Shown here in pieces: positions 17,580 through 25,796 of a stretch of DNA of 64,000 nucleotides. Under the pieces are notes generated by a model. It searched no databases. It was given only the letters and a program-made list of their open reading frames with translations, and was not told the DNA's origin. Each line of letters opens with the position of its first letter. Positions within the stretch are counted from its first letter, which is position 1. The stretch is from Virgibacillus sp. NKC19-16. Its GTDB lineage: Bacteria > Bacillota > Bacilli > Bacillales > Amphibacillaceae. The stretch is from the NCBI RefSeq assembly GCF_021560035.1, contig NZ_CP074373.1, forward strand, positions 3,765,765 to 3,829,764, written 5' to 3'. Position numbers and translations under genes: made by a program.

Positions 17580-18170
17580 TTAAATATCTTCGCCCTCTGA
17601 TTGTGTGGCGTTAAAGATCCATTGCAACTGGAGGCTGTCTCCTTGAAAAATATTTTGATCCTCCCCGTTATCAACAAACTCGAATTCTACCCAAAAATCA
17701 TGTGTTTCACCAGAATCGAGACCGCCCTTTTGCTCCCATAACGGATCCCAAATATCCCGTTTAACAACATCCGGATCCATTTCACTTAATTCATATAAGG
17801 TCGTTTCAAAAACAGGCTCACTCTCCTGATCCCAATTCCATAAGAAATTCACCTTGATATGTTCGCCAAAATCACCATCATTGTCACCATTCATATCCGC
17901 TACGGAATAATTTGTTTCTAAATTGACATTTTCTATTTCCAGGCTCCCATCATTGGATAAATTAAACTCACGCATCATCGTGTCACCAGGCTTGAGATTA
18001 TCAATATCGATAATAGCTTCCGGATTAACCGATAAATCTAATGTTCCTGCCGCAAAGGTGTTATTCGTTTCCTCCTGATCACTAAAATAGGCGAATGTGC
18101 CACCACCAACTAATGCTAGTCCTAACATTCCTGAAACCATACTTAAACCTAATTTCTTCTTAATACCCAT
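17580..18170 (-). CDS. TasA/CalY (camelysin, M73) family secreted protein
   Basis: A protein of 196 residues with the family N-terminus MGIKKKLGLSMVSGMLGLAL and the SipW-type cleavage region GGGTFAYFSDQE. The typical NNTFAAGTLDLSV, then LKPGDTMMREFNLSNDGSLEIENV, follow. Members are matrix-fibre proteins (TasA) or the cell-surface camelysin of B. cereus. In most relatives the gene is next to sipW, which cleaves them. No signal peptidase gene is within this window; its partner is the M4 protease downstream. No biofilm repressor site can be identified with confidence. Confidence 0.9.
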   Translation of the reverse strand: MGIKKKLGLSMVSGMLGLALVGGGTFAYFSDQEETNNTFAAGTLDLSVNPEAIIDIDNLKPGDTMMREFNLSNDGSLEIENVNLETNYSVADMNGDNDGDFGEHIKVNFLWNWDQESEPVFETTLYELSEMDPDVVKRDIWDPLWEQKGGLDSGETHDFWVEFEFVDNGEDQNIFQGDSLQLQWIFNATQSEGEDI

Positions 18171-18709
18171 TCTGTTTCCCCCTCAATTAAAATAGATGAT
18201 TTCGTGCTTACCCGTAACTTAAATTTCACCTCCGCTTCTCTATTAAAATTCGTATCGTGAATATATAATAATAGAGTATGAATGAAAGAGGTGTCACAAT
18301 TTGTCATAAATATTATGAATAGTCAAAATTGATTAATTAGTACTGTGTTTTTATAATTTGCAACATAGGGTGAAAGAACTATAATAGATTTAAGAGACTG
18401 TGCGAAACATTGACCTAAAGCGAATTCCACCGTAATAAGACTATTAACCTAGTAACTCTTTTTTTATTAAGAGAAAAAAGATGAATAAATAAACCTAGAT
18501 GATAAATTATCCACTTCAAAAACAATGAAAAAACTGATCCTTTTAACCTTAATTCTTTATAAAGATTGTTTGTAATAGCTCCGATAGTCATGTGTGGATA
18601 GGCAAGACATACATTTTGAGTGCCATTTGTCCTAAAATACTTTTATGTAATCAAAAATAATTATGGTAAGATGAAATCAGGTAACTAGCTATATAGGGAG
18701 GTAACCACC
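18171..18709. other. 540-base intergenic region between divergent genes
   Basis: This AT-rich region separates the TasA-like gene from the phosphatase gene. It must hold promoters for both. I see two single DnaA-box-like words (near 18505 and 18591), each with one mismatch. No gene or RNA was recognised. Confidence 0.4.
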
Positions 18710-19279
18710 ATCACAACAATATGCTTAATCAGACACGGGGAAACAGATTGGAATGCTGGAGGGAGACTGCAGGGGATGACAGATATTCCATTGAATGATA
18801 AGGGGATTCGCCAGGCTGAGGAATGTGCTGCTTTTTTACGTGCGGTCGATTATGATGTACTTATCGCGAGTCCGCTAAAACGGGCAAAACGCACCGCAGA
18901 AATCATTAACAATAAATTGAATCTCCCATTTGTGGAAATGGAAGACTTTAAAGAAAGAGCCTTCGGGGATGCTGAACGGATGACGATGGAAGAAAGATTA
19001 ACGGCATATCCGGACAAAAATTTTCCAAACCAGGAAGAGAGTGAGGCATTTACGCATAGAGTCATGGCCGGAATTGATACCATCACACAAAACTACCCCG
19101 ATAAAAGCGTGTTGCTTGTCGCTCACGGGGCAGTGATTAATGTTATTCTAACGGTCATCTCGAATGGGGAAATCGGTGCTGATAAAACGAAATTATTGAA
19201 TGCCTGTATCAGCAACATCCATTATCAGGAAAATCAATGGAATGTGAAAAATTTTAATCTGGTGGATCATTTGTCGTAA
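18710..19279 (+). CDS. histidine phosphatase family protein, probable ATC start
   Basis: A phosphoglycerate-mutase-like histidine phosphatase. The N-terminus reads TTICLIRHGETDWNAGGRLQG, whose RHGE holds the phospho-accepting histidine. SPLKRAKRTAEI, EDFKERAFGDAE and LLVAHGAVINVIL (second catalytic histidine) follow. The first ATG in the frame (18776) lies after the RHG motif and would give a dead protein. No ATG, GTG or TTG exists between the upstream stop at 18686 and the motif. The codon in the right place, eight bases after GGGAGG and matching the family MTTI- start, is ATC at 18710. It is either a rare start codon, a mutated start or a sequence error. The substrate is unknown. Confidence 0.75.
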   Translation: MTTICLIRHGETDWNAGGRLQGMTDIPLNDKGIRQAEECAAFLRAVDYDVLIASPLKRAKRTAEIINNKLNLPFVEMEDFKERAFGDAERMTMEERLTAYPDKNFPNQEESEAFTHRVMAGIDTITQNYPDKSVLLVAHGAVINVILTVISNGEIGADKTKLLNACISNIHYQENQWNVKNFNLVDHLS

Positions 19280-19282
19280 AAA

Positions 19283-19621
19283 TTATTGCGTGGTTTCTTC
19301 AAAAGTTATTTGGAGAACCTCTTCGGTTTCATTATTAAATTTTATATCAATGAAAACACCATATTCCTTTGTTTCTTCCTTCAGCCATAACTTGAATTTT
19401 TGAGTCGTCTCATTATTACTTGTCTGACTGCCTACGTGCAAATAATCAACAATATCAGCATCCGGATACTCCGATTTCGTTTCTTTCATTGCGAGTCGCC
19501 CCCATTTTGCATATGGCGGTGTTTCGTCTTCGGCGCTAGCAGTATTATGGATATGTATTGGTGTTGCTGAAATGGAAGTCAGTAATAACGTCATCCCGAG
19601 AGCTAGGAATAATTTTCTCAT
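19283..19621 (-). CDS. secreted DUF3889 family protein
   Basis: A 112-residue protein with a signal peptide (MRKLFLALGMTLLLTSISA). Its PPYAKWGRLAMKETKSEYPD and ADIVDYLHVGSQ blocks are typical of DUF3889 proteins (YqzG type) of Bacillaceae. It ends four bases from the convergent phosphatase gene with no terminator between. The role of the family is unknown; a small exported PepSY-like fold is plausible but not shown. The ATG follows AAAGGAGTAG. Confidence 0.85.
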   Translation of the reverse strand: MRKLFLALGMTLLLTSISATPIHIHNTASAEDETPPYAKWGRLAMKETKSEYPDADIVDYLHVGSQTSNNETTQKFKLWLKEETKEYGVFIDIKFNNETEEVLQITFEETTQ

Positions 19622-19827
19622 TTTTGTCTACTCCTTTTTTTATGTAGGATGTGCCAAATTTGTTTTTCTTATACAAATGAAAAGAACCGCCAAACATTAT
19701 TTAGCGGGGCTAATTTTATTTAAGGCTCTTTTCCTAGCGGGTAAAAAGCAGCAATCCTAATTTCAAGTTACATCGTCTTCTATATATTTTGTGTCAAAAG
19801 CAACAATCTTTTAGACGACAGCCTTGT

Positions 19828-20592
19828 TTAAAATGCAGCTGTCCAACCTGCATCTGCGGTTATAACGGTACCATTTACAAAGCTGGATTCATCAGAAGCT
19901 AAAAATAGTGCAACATTCGCAATTTCCTCTGATGAACCGGCTCTCGGCATAACAGATTGTGCTAGCTGCGTTCGACTAGCACCGAATTCATTAATATTTT
20001 TCATCGTGGAGCCAATGTTTGTTTCAACACCGCCTGGCGCGATGGCATTACAGCGTATCCCCTTGTTGGCATACATAAATCCTGTATTCTTTGTGAAGCC
20101 TACAACAGCATGTTTTGATGCGCCATAAGCAGCACCTGCATGGGCGCCATTTAGCCCTCCAGTAGAGGCCGTGTTAACGATAACGCCTTTGCCTTTGTCC
20201 AGGAATATAGGCAACGCTTTACGTGTTGCGCGCATCACTGATGTCGTATTGATAGCAAAAATTCTTTCCCATTTCTCATCTTCAATGTCTTCAGCAGGTT
20301 CCATGCCATCCATGATCCCAGCATTATTGACAAGAATATCTAACGTGCCATATGATTCAACCGCTGTATCGATCATCTCTTCAATATCTTTTAACTCTGC
20401 AACATTCGTTTTTACGGCTTTTGCTATACCACCGTTGGCAGTGATTTCCGAAACTACTTCATCAGCACCCTCTAAGTTAATATCGGAAACGACTACTTTG
20501 GCGCCTTCTTTTGCATACAATTCAGCAATAGCTTTACCCATTCCTGATGCTCCACCTGTTACAACAGCAACTTTTCCTTCTAGTCTCATCAT
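19828..20592 (-). CDS. short-chain dehydrogenase/reductase
   Basis: A 254-residue classical SDR from the ATG at 20592, which follows AAAGGAGACATGC; the open frame extends 14 codons further without family similarity. TGGASGMG (12-19), D37 in VSDIN (NAD type), NNAG (89-92), N115, S143, Y156 and K160 are all present. NEFGASRTQLAQSVMPRAG forms the substrate loop. It is closest by eye to the SDR at 3143 (AAYGASKHAVVG, IRCNAIAPGGVET). Length and catalytic set are complete. The substrate is unknown. Confidence 0.93.
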   Translation of the reverse strand: MMRLEGKVAVVTGGASGMGKAIAELYAKEGAKVVVSDINLEGADEVVSEITANGGIAKAVKTNVAELKDIEEMIDTAVESYGTLDILVNNAGIMDGMEPAEDIEDEKWERIFAINTTSVMRATRKALPIFLDKGKGVIVNTASTGGLNGAHAGAAYGASKHAVVGFTKNTGFMYANKGIRCNAIAPGGVETNIGSTMKNINEFGASRTQLAQSVMPRAGSSEEIANVALFLASDESSFVNGTVITADAGWTAAF

Positions 20593-20786
20593 GCATGTCT
20601 CCTTTTTATTGGTTAAAAATCTACTTTGAATCAAGGATAGAAAATGTAAAACTCTTCTATAATTAATTATAATGAGCTAAGGCTATGACATCAATTATTA
20701 GAACAGAAATATGATAAAATGAAAGTAAACGTTTTGTGAACAGTTCTTTGAAAGCTTACTATTTTAGGTAACAGGAGGCTATCTAC

Positions 20787-21401
20787 ATGGGCGAATTCAC
20801 GTTCAAACGACTTTCCGACCTTGAAGATGCATATATAGAACAAGTATGCCAGATTTTTGTTAATGGGTTTTATGATGAATTGAACATTATCTCAAGTGAT
20901 AAGGATAAGCTTATTCGCATATTTGCCCCTTCACTAATCAAAGAACATTTCTTCGTCGCATTAGACAACAACAGAGAAGTAGTTGGTATTACAGCATTCG
21001 CAACAAAAACGCAGGCCTCACAAATAGTAGACAAAGAATTCATGAAAGAGGAATTCGGGAATCTGAAAGGTCGATTGCTCACTTCTATCTTAAACAAGAA
21101 AAGTACTCATATTAAGAAAAACCAATGCAATATTGAAAAGGTTGCAACTGCAAGTGAATATAGGGGTAAGGGAGTTGCAACACAATTAATTAATCATATC
21201 CTATCAGAGCTCCCATACGAGGAGTTCATACTCGAAGCCATGGGAGCGAATAAAAGTGCAGTTTTTGTTTATAAAAATTTAGGATTTAGGGTTTATAAAA
21301 ATTTAGGATTTAGGGTTTATAAAACGAGGAAACAATTGATTTTCCATGAGAAAATTGGCTTCGCTAAAAGATTGTATATGAAAAAGGAAATGAAAAGTTG
21401 A
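20787..21401 (+). CDS. GNAT acetyltransferase with an 8-residue internal duplication
   Basis: A 204-residue GNAT protein. The acetyl-CoA motif is EYRGKGVATQLINHIL (RGKGVA near residue 130), preceded by EKVATAS, and the late ANKSAVFVYKNLGFRVYK carries the family NLGF motif. A 24-base tandem duplication repeats VYKNLGFR, so the NLGF loop occurs twice. The second copy could shift the last strand out of register. The ATG follows ACAGGAGGCTATCTAC. The substrate is unknown; alone between an SDR and a terminator. Confidence 0.88.
   Translation: MGEFTFKRLSDLEDAYIEQVCQIFVNGFYDELNIISSDKDKLIRIFAPSLIKEHFFVALDNNREVVGITAFATKTQASQIVDKEFMKEEFGNLKGRLLTSILNKKSTHIKKNQCNIEKVATASEYRGKGVATQLINHILSELPYEEFILEAMGANKSAVFVYKNLGFRVYKNLGFRVYKTRKQLIFHEKIGFAKRLYMKKEMKS
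21267..21324 (+). repeat. 24-bp tandem repeat, 2.4 copies, inside the GNAT gene
   Basis: Units 21267-21290 and 21291-21314 are identical, and ten bases of a third copy follow. The unit is a multiple of three, so the frame is kept. Identity of the copies points to a recent slippage event. Confidence 0.95.
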
Positions 21402-21403
21402 TG

Positions 21404-21432
21404 AACCCCTCATATCCAAAGAGGGGGTTTTC
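21404..21432 (+). terminator. intrinsic terminator of the GNAT gene
   Basis: Stem AACCCCTC / GAGGGGGTT followed by TTTC, two bases after the stop codon. Confidence 0.75.
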
Positions 21433-21435
21433 ATC

Positions 21436-21449
21436 ATTTCCCGGGAAAT
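21436..21449. promoter_or_regulatory. Noc-binding site (NBS)
   Basis: ATTTCCCGGGAAAT is identical to the B. subtilis Noc-binding palindrome. A noc gene is in the same window at 55000. Confidence 0.75.
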
Positions 21450-21479
21450 ATCGACAAAATTTGAGTGTCATTCGCAAAA

Positions 21480-21776
21480 TTACTTCTGTGCTTGCTCATA
21501 CAATTCATCAAAATGCTTAACCATTTCCATATCGAGATCTGTTAATCCCTTTGCCTGCCATGACGAAATCTTTAACGTGACAACTTTATAATCAATAGAA
21601 ATGAACGGATGGTGATTTTTGCCTTCCGCATATGCAGCAACCTGATCTACAAAGCCTACGCCAGCCAGGTAATTTCTAAATCGATACCTGCGCTCGATCC
21701 ATTTTTCATCGAGTCGCCTCCAATCCGGAAGATTTTCAAGTTCCTTCGCTATTTGTTCTTCAGTTAATCGCTCCAT
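21480..21776 (-). CDS. 4a-hydroxytetrahydrobiopterin dehydratase
   Basis: Pterin-4a-carbinolamine dehydratase removes water from the 4a-hydroxypterin made by aromatic amino acid hydroxylases. The 98-residue protein has the KNHHPFISIDYKVVTL active-site segment and GLTDLDMEMVKHFDELY at the end. EQIAKELENLPDWRR at the start is typical. The frame opens with a GTG at 21785, but AAGGAAG is placed for the ATG at 21776. No phenylalanine hydroxylase lies in the window. Bacterial homologues also occur without one, where the role is unclear. Confidence 0.93.
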   Translation of the reverse strand: MERLTEEQIAKELENLPDWRRLDEKWIERRYRFRNYLAGVGFVDQVAAYAEGKNHHPFISIDYKVVTLKISSWQAKGLTDLDMEMVKHFDELYEQAQK

Positions 21777-21900
21777 TAATTTCACTTCCTTTCTTCCAGT
21801 TTAATTAGAAAACTTAGCATATGTTAAAGGGATTTTTTAGAAAGTGTTATTTGCTTTCTTACCTGCTAAATATTTCAGACGAATGCTATAATTTTCAAAC

Positions 21901-21935
21901 TTATGCACATATTATCCACAGATTTTTGTGGATAA
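21901..21935. promoter_or_regulatory. cluster of three consensus DnaA boxes
   Basis: TTATGCACA at 21901, TTATCCACA at 21912 and its complement TGTGGATAA at 21927 all fit TTATNCACA exactly. The last two form an inverted pair that could also fold as a hairpin. The cluster lies between the dehydratase and the ABC transporter gene, away from oriC. Confidence 0.65.
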
Positions 21936-21969
21936 TATGTACTTCAAAAAAAGAGGAGAAAACCCATTA

Positions 21970-23685
21970 TTACCGCATCTGCACCCGATGCAAATGTGCA
22001 AATATCCCGTCACGCTCCAGCAGCTCCTCATGACTGCCCTCTTCCTCAATGCCATCTTTCGTCACAACCATAATACGATCCGCATTTTTAATCGTTGCGA
22101 GTCTGTGTGCGATCACAAGGGTTGTCCGATCTTTGGCAAGTTCATTCAATGCTTTTTGGATGATCATTTCTGTTTCTGTATCAAGAGCAGATGTTGCCTC
22201 GTCCAGGATGAGAATTGGCGGGTTTTTCAGGAACATACGGGCAATGGCGATCCGCTGCTTCTGGCCGCCTGAGAGCTTCAATCCACGCTCTCCCACTTGA
22301 GTTTCATAGCCAGCAGGTAATTCTGCAATAAATTCTTCCATATGTGCCTGACGTGCCGCTTGCTTGATTTCTTCATCTGTGGCATCAAGTTTCCCGTAAG
22401 CAATATTGTCCCGAAGCGTACCTGTGAAAAGGAACACATCCTGCTGTACAACGCCAATTTGCCCACGTAGCGATTCCTTCGTCATATCACGCAGATCCAG
22501 CCCGTCGATTGTAATGCTGCCACGATCGACATCGTAGAACCGCGGGATCAGGGAGCATATCGTGGTTTTTCCTGCGCCTGATGGACCGACAAATGCAATC
22601 GTTTCGCCTGCTGTAATGTCAAAGCTGAGTGAATGTAGTACAGGCGACTGTGTTTTTTCATAAGCAAATGTGACCTCATTAAATTTGATATCACCATGTA
22701 AGCTCCCAACCTCGGTCGCGTTTTCGCGGTTCTTTATATCCGGTTCTGAATCCAATAAATCAATAAAACGCTTAAAGCCGGCCATTCCTTTTGGATACAT
22801 TTCAAGTAAGGCCGTAATTTTTTGAATGGGATTAAACAGTACGTTCACATACAAAACAAAACTAACCAATTCCCCGTAAGAAAGCCGATCATTAAAAACT
22901 AACCAAGCGCCGACAACTAAAACGAGTAACGTGATCAAACGCATGAGCATGTATATATTGGAATTCACAAATGCCATCACTTTATAGGCACTAATTTTTG
23001 CCTTTCGAAAGCTATTGTTATCCTTTGTAAAGCGTTCCATTTCAAAGTCTTCATTCGTAAAGGATTGAACAACACGCACTCCCGATACAGCATCTTCCAC
23101 GCGTGCATTCACACCGGCAATATCCTCATACATCTTACCCCATGCCTTGTTCATCTTAATATTACTGTATGCAATCAAGAAAATCAGAATCGGCACTGCA
23201 ATTAAAATAATCAATGCCAGCGTCGGATTAATGAAGAACATGATGATAAATGCACCAACAAAAGTCATAGCTGCAATGAAAAAATCCTCCGGCCCGTGGT
23301 GTGCCAGCTCACCGATATCAAATAAATCATTGGTAATCCGGCTCATGATATGTCCTGTCTTCGTATTGTCAAAAAATCGAAACGACTGACGCTGAACATG
23401 GTTAAACAAATCATGCCGCATATCTGTTTCAATGTTTATCCCGAGTTTATGGCCTAAATATGTCACGATATACTGCAGGAATGTACTAACTAAATAGATC
23501 AATAACAGCAAAATACTTACCGTCACGATCAGGCCCCAATTATCCCCGGGTAAAAGTTCATCAATAAACCACTGTACAGCAACCGGGAATGCCAACTCTA
23601 AGATTGCAACGATGACTGCAGCGGTAAAATCTATAATGAATAAACGCTTGTGTGGCTTGTAATAAGAGAAAAAACGACGTATCAC
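21970..23685 (-). CDS. ABC transporter, fused permease and ATPase (YwjA/MsbA-like exporter)
   Basis: A half-transporter of 571 residues: six membrane helices in residues 1-310, then an ATP-binding domain. Walker A GPSGAGKTT near residue 370, Q-loop VVQQDVFLF, signature LSGGQKQR, Walker B ILILDEATSALD and H-loop IAHRLAT are present. It should act as a homodimer in the membrane. The N-terminus MIRRFFSYYKPHKRL and the overall pattern resemble B. subtilis YwjA. The substrate is unknown. The ATG follows AAAAGGAAGTGCACCAGTG. The gene stands alone, and DnaA boxes lie just past its 3' end. Confidence 0.92.
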   Translation of the reverse strand: MIRRFFSYYKPHKRLFIIDFTAAVIVAILELAFPVAVQWFIDELLPGDNWGLIVTVSILLLLIYLVSTFLQYIVTYLGHKLGINIETDMRHDLFNHVQRQSFRFFDNTKTGHIMSRITNDLFDIGELAHHGPEDFFIAAMTFVGAFIIMFFINPTLALIILIAVPILIFLIAYSNIKMNKAWGKMYEDIAGVNARVEDAVSGVRVVQSFTNEDFEMERFTKDNNSFRKAKISAYKVMAFVNSNIYMLMRLITLLVLVVGAWLVFNDRLSYGELVSFVLYVNVLFNPIQKITALLEMYPKGMAGFKRFIDLLDSEPDIKNRENATEVGSLHGDIKFNEVTFAYEKTQSPVLHSLSFDITAGETIAFVGPSGAGKTTICSLIPRFYDVDRGSITIDGLDLRDMTKESLRGQIGVVQQDVFLFTGTLRDNIAYGKLDATDEEIKQAARQAHMEEFIAELPAGYETQVGERGLKLSGGQKQRIAIARMFLKNPPILILDEATSALDTETEMIIQKALNELAKDRTTLVIAHRLATIKNADRIMVVTKDGIEEEGSHEELLERDGIFAHLHRVQMR

Positions 23686-23840
23686 TGGTGCACTTCCTTT
23701 TCTTGTAGTCTAAAGGAAATTATATGGCTAATTGGATGGCTTGGCAATAAGATTGACTCACTTTTTTAAAAAGGTTGTCAAGGTTGTCTCATCTCCCGCA
23801 TATACATCTAACAAACCAATGATCTGGAGGTGATCTCCCC

Positions 23841-24221
23841 ATGCGATGGAATGTGAGTTTAATCAAATGGATTTGTTATGCAGTAGGTTATGTATTTATA
23901 ACATCCGGTATTTTAAAATTACTTGTCACTGATTTTAAAAATCTGTTTATCAGTCTTGGACTTCCTTTTCCGGAAACAACATTATTTCTCGTGGCTATAA
24001 CTGAAATTACGTGTGGCATGCTTATTGTCGGAAGGATGTATGTAAAGTACGCAGTTGCTCCACTTATTCTAATCATGCTTTGCGCTATCTTTATAACAAA
24101 AATTCCAGTCCTGTTAGCAGATGGATTTCTATCCTTTGCCTTTGATGCAAGGCTTGATATTGTCATGTTAATTTTACTACTACTTATTTTACAGCATGTC
24201 CGTGGAAGAGTCGTCACGTAA
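23841..24221 (+). CDS. DoxX family small membrane protein
   Basis: A protein of 126 residues with four hydrophobic helices (about 10-28, 45-62, 68-88 and 100-118). The family pattern is visible in the early FITSGILKLLVTDF and the GLPFPE/EITCGMLIV stretch. DoxX-like proteins are membrane proteins with roles in redox homeostasis in some bacteria; no specific role follows from the sequence. The ATG follows CTGGAGGTGATCTCCCC. It precedes the DnaA-box cluster. Confidence 0.8.
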   Translation: MRWNVSLIKWICYAVGYVFITSGILKLLVTDFKNLFISLGLPFPETTLFLVAITEITCGMLIVGRMYVKYAVAPLILIMLCAIFITKIPVLLADGFLSFAFDARLDIVMLILLLLILQHVRGRVVT

Positions 24222-24287
24222 AAAAATAAACACATTGCTTGTTAATAACTTACTGGATAAGTGGAGAGCCCTGTGTAAAACCTCTAC

Positions 24288-24403
24288 TTATCCACAAAAT
24301 TATGCACATATGCACAAATGTTCCTGATTATCTTGTATAGAAATCTACGTTCTATACCATATCTAGATTTTTATCTACAGATTTATGCACAGGCTGTGTA
24401 TAA
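24288..24403. promoter_or_regulatory. DnaA-box cluster between DoxX and htrA
   Basis: Exact TTATNCACA boxes: TTATCCACA at 24288, TTATGCACA at 24300 and 24383, and TGTGTATAA (complement) at 24395. One-mismatch boxes are at 24308 (ATATGCACA) and 24371 (TTATCTACA). Six boxes in 116 bases far from oriC match the B. subtilis DnaA-box clusters, one of which is associated with yydA (rlmH), as I recall. Here the cluster lies on the htrA side of the accessory block. Confidence 0.75.
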
Positions 24404-24466
24404 TATCGTTTATCAATCCACATACAAAAAAACTATCTCCCCACCTGAGAAGATAGCTCATGCACT

Positions 24467-25708
24467 CTATTGTGAACCAAGCTCTATCGTAGCCTCTGCC
24501 TGCTCACCATCCCGATAATATGTCACAACGACCTCATCACCGATTTCTTTTTCCTGATATAATATTTTTCGTAAATCAATCATGTTCATAACCGGTTCTC
24601 CGTCAAGTTGTGTGATGACGTCTAGTTGCTCCATCCCCGCTTCATCTGCTGGAGATAGAGGCTCAACACTCCACACATACACACCACCTTCAACATCTTC
24701 AGGAAGGTTTAAGGTATTATTCCATTCGGATTGTGGGACTTCATCAAGGGAATAAATTTCTACCCCTAAGTATGGGCGTGTGACTTCACCAGTTGCTTCA
24801 AGCTCCTGGATGGTTGGCATCGCGGCGTCAATCGGAATGGCAAACCCGATTCCCTCCACAGCAGCCTGATTCACCTTCATGGAATTAATGCCAATAAGCT
24901 GGCCGGAAATATTAATTAGTGCCCCACCACTGTTTCCGGGGTTAATGGCAGCATCTGTTTGAATAACTTCTGCTTGCCAGTCAGCGCGTCCATCCTGGTT
25001 AAAGTCCTGTGGGATCGTTCGTTGTGTCCCGCTGATGACCCCTTGTGTGACCGAACTGGAAAACATCATACCTAGCGGGTTACCGATTGCAATTGCCGGT
25101 TCGCCGACCTTGATATTTTCTGAGGAGCCGATTTCAGCGACACCTTGCACTTCTGATCCGTCCATGCGGAGTACAGCTAAGTCAGAAAACAAATCACCGC
25201 CAAGTATTTCTGCCTCAATGCGCGTGTCATCGGATAAAACGACCTCGACCGTGTCTGCACCTTGCACAACATGTTGATTTGTCACAACAAATGCAGTGCC
25301 GTCTTCAACTTTATAAATAACACCTGATCCGGTTCCTGCTTGACTACTTTCTTCTTGCTGCTGCCAAAAGTCCCCCTGGCGTTGAATATTAATGACACCA
25401 ACAACTGCCGGTGTTACCTCTTCCACAACCTCCGTTATCTGTGTGGAAACATCAACATTAACACTGGTATTCACATTATTGCCCTCATCGTATGTTTGGA
25501 TATTCGCTTCATCATTACTATTGTTATTGTTGTCCGCTTGTCCTGCCCATTGATCTGGTAAGAAATTTGAATTCGATAGGGCTGGCAATGCTACAACCAC
25601 TAATAAAATACCAATAATAACACCCAACATGGCAGGAACGAGCCAGCCGCGCTTTTTTTTACTATTACGATGTGGATTTGGCGGGTAATTCCGATTGTAA
25701 TATCCCAT
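24467..25708 (-). CDS. htrC: HtrA-like membrane-anchored serine protease
   Basis: A DegP/HtrA quality-control protease with one N-terminal membrane anchor (22-44) and the protease domain outside the cell. The catalytic triad is H146 (TNQHVV), D176 (SDLAVL) and S260 (GNSGGAL). A PDZ domain covers about 305-400 (PYLGVEIYS, ADEAGMEQLDVI). A linker of about 45 residues rich in Asn, Asp and Gln follows the anchor. It is the last gene of the wal operon region, as in B. subtilis (yyxA/htrC). The gap of 88 bases to walJ could hold its own promoter. The start at 25708 is preceded by AAGGGGATAG. Confidence 0.95.
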   Translation of the reverse strand: MGYYNRNYPPNPHRNSKKKRGWLVPAMLGVIIGILLVVVALPALSNSNFLPDQWAGQADNNNNSNDEANIQTYDEGNNVNTSVNVDVSTQITEVVEEVTPAVVGVINIQRQGDFWQQQEESSQAGTGSGVIYKVEDGTAFVVTNQHVVQGADTVEVVLSDDTRIEAEILGGDLFSDLAVLRMDGSEVQGVAEIGSSENIKVGEPAIAIGNPLGMMFSSSVTQGVISGTQRTIPQDFNQDGRADWQAEVIQTDAAINPGNSGGALINISGQLIGINSMKVNQAAVEGIGFAIPIDAAMPTIQELEATGEVTRPYLGVEIYSLDEVPQSEWNNTLNLPEDVEGGVYVWSVEPLSPADEAGMEQLDVITQLDGEPVMNMIDLRKILYQEKEIGDEVVVTYYRDGEQAEATIELGSQ

Positions 25709-25796
25709 ATATCTATCCCCTTATCTTGGTGTATAGTATCATATGCAACTGATTATAGTATTACCCTTTATACTAAAAAAGATTTACATCAATTCA

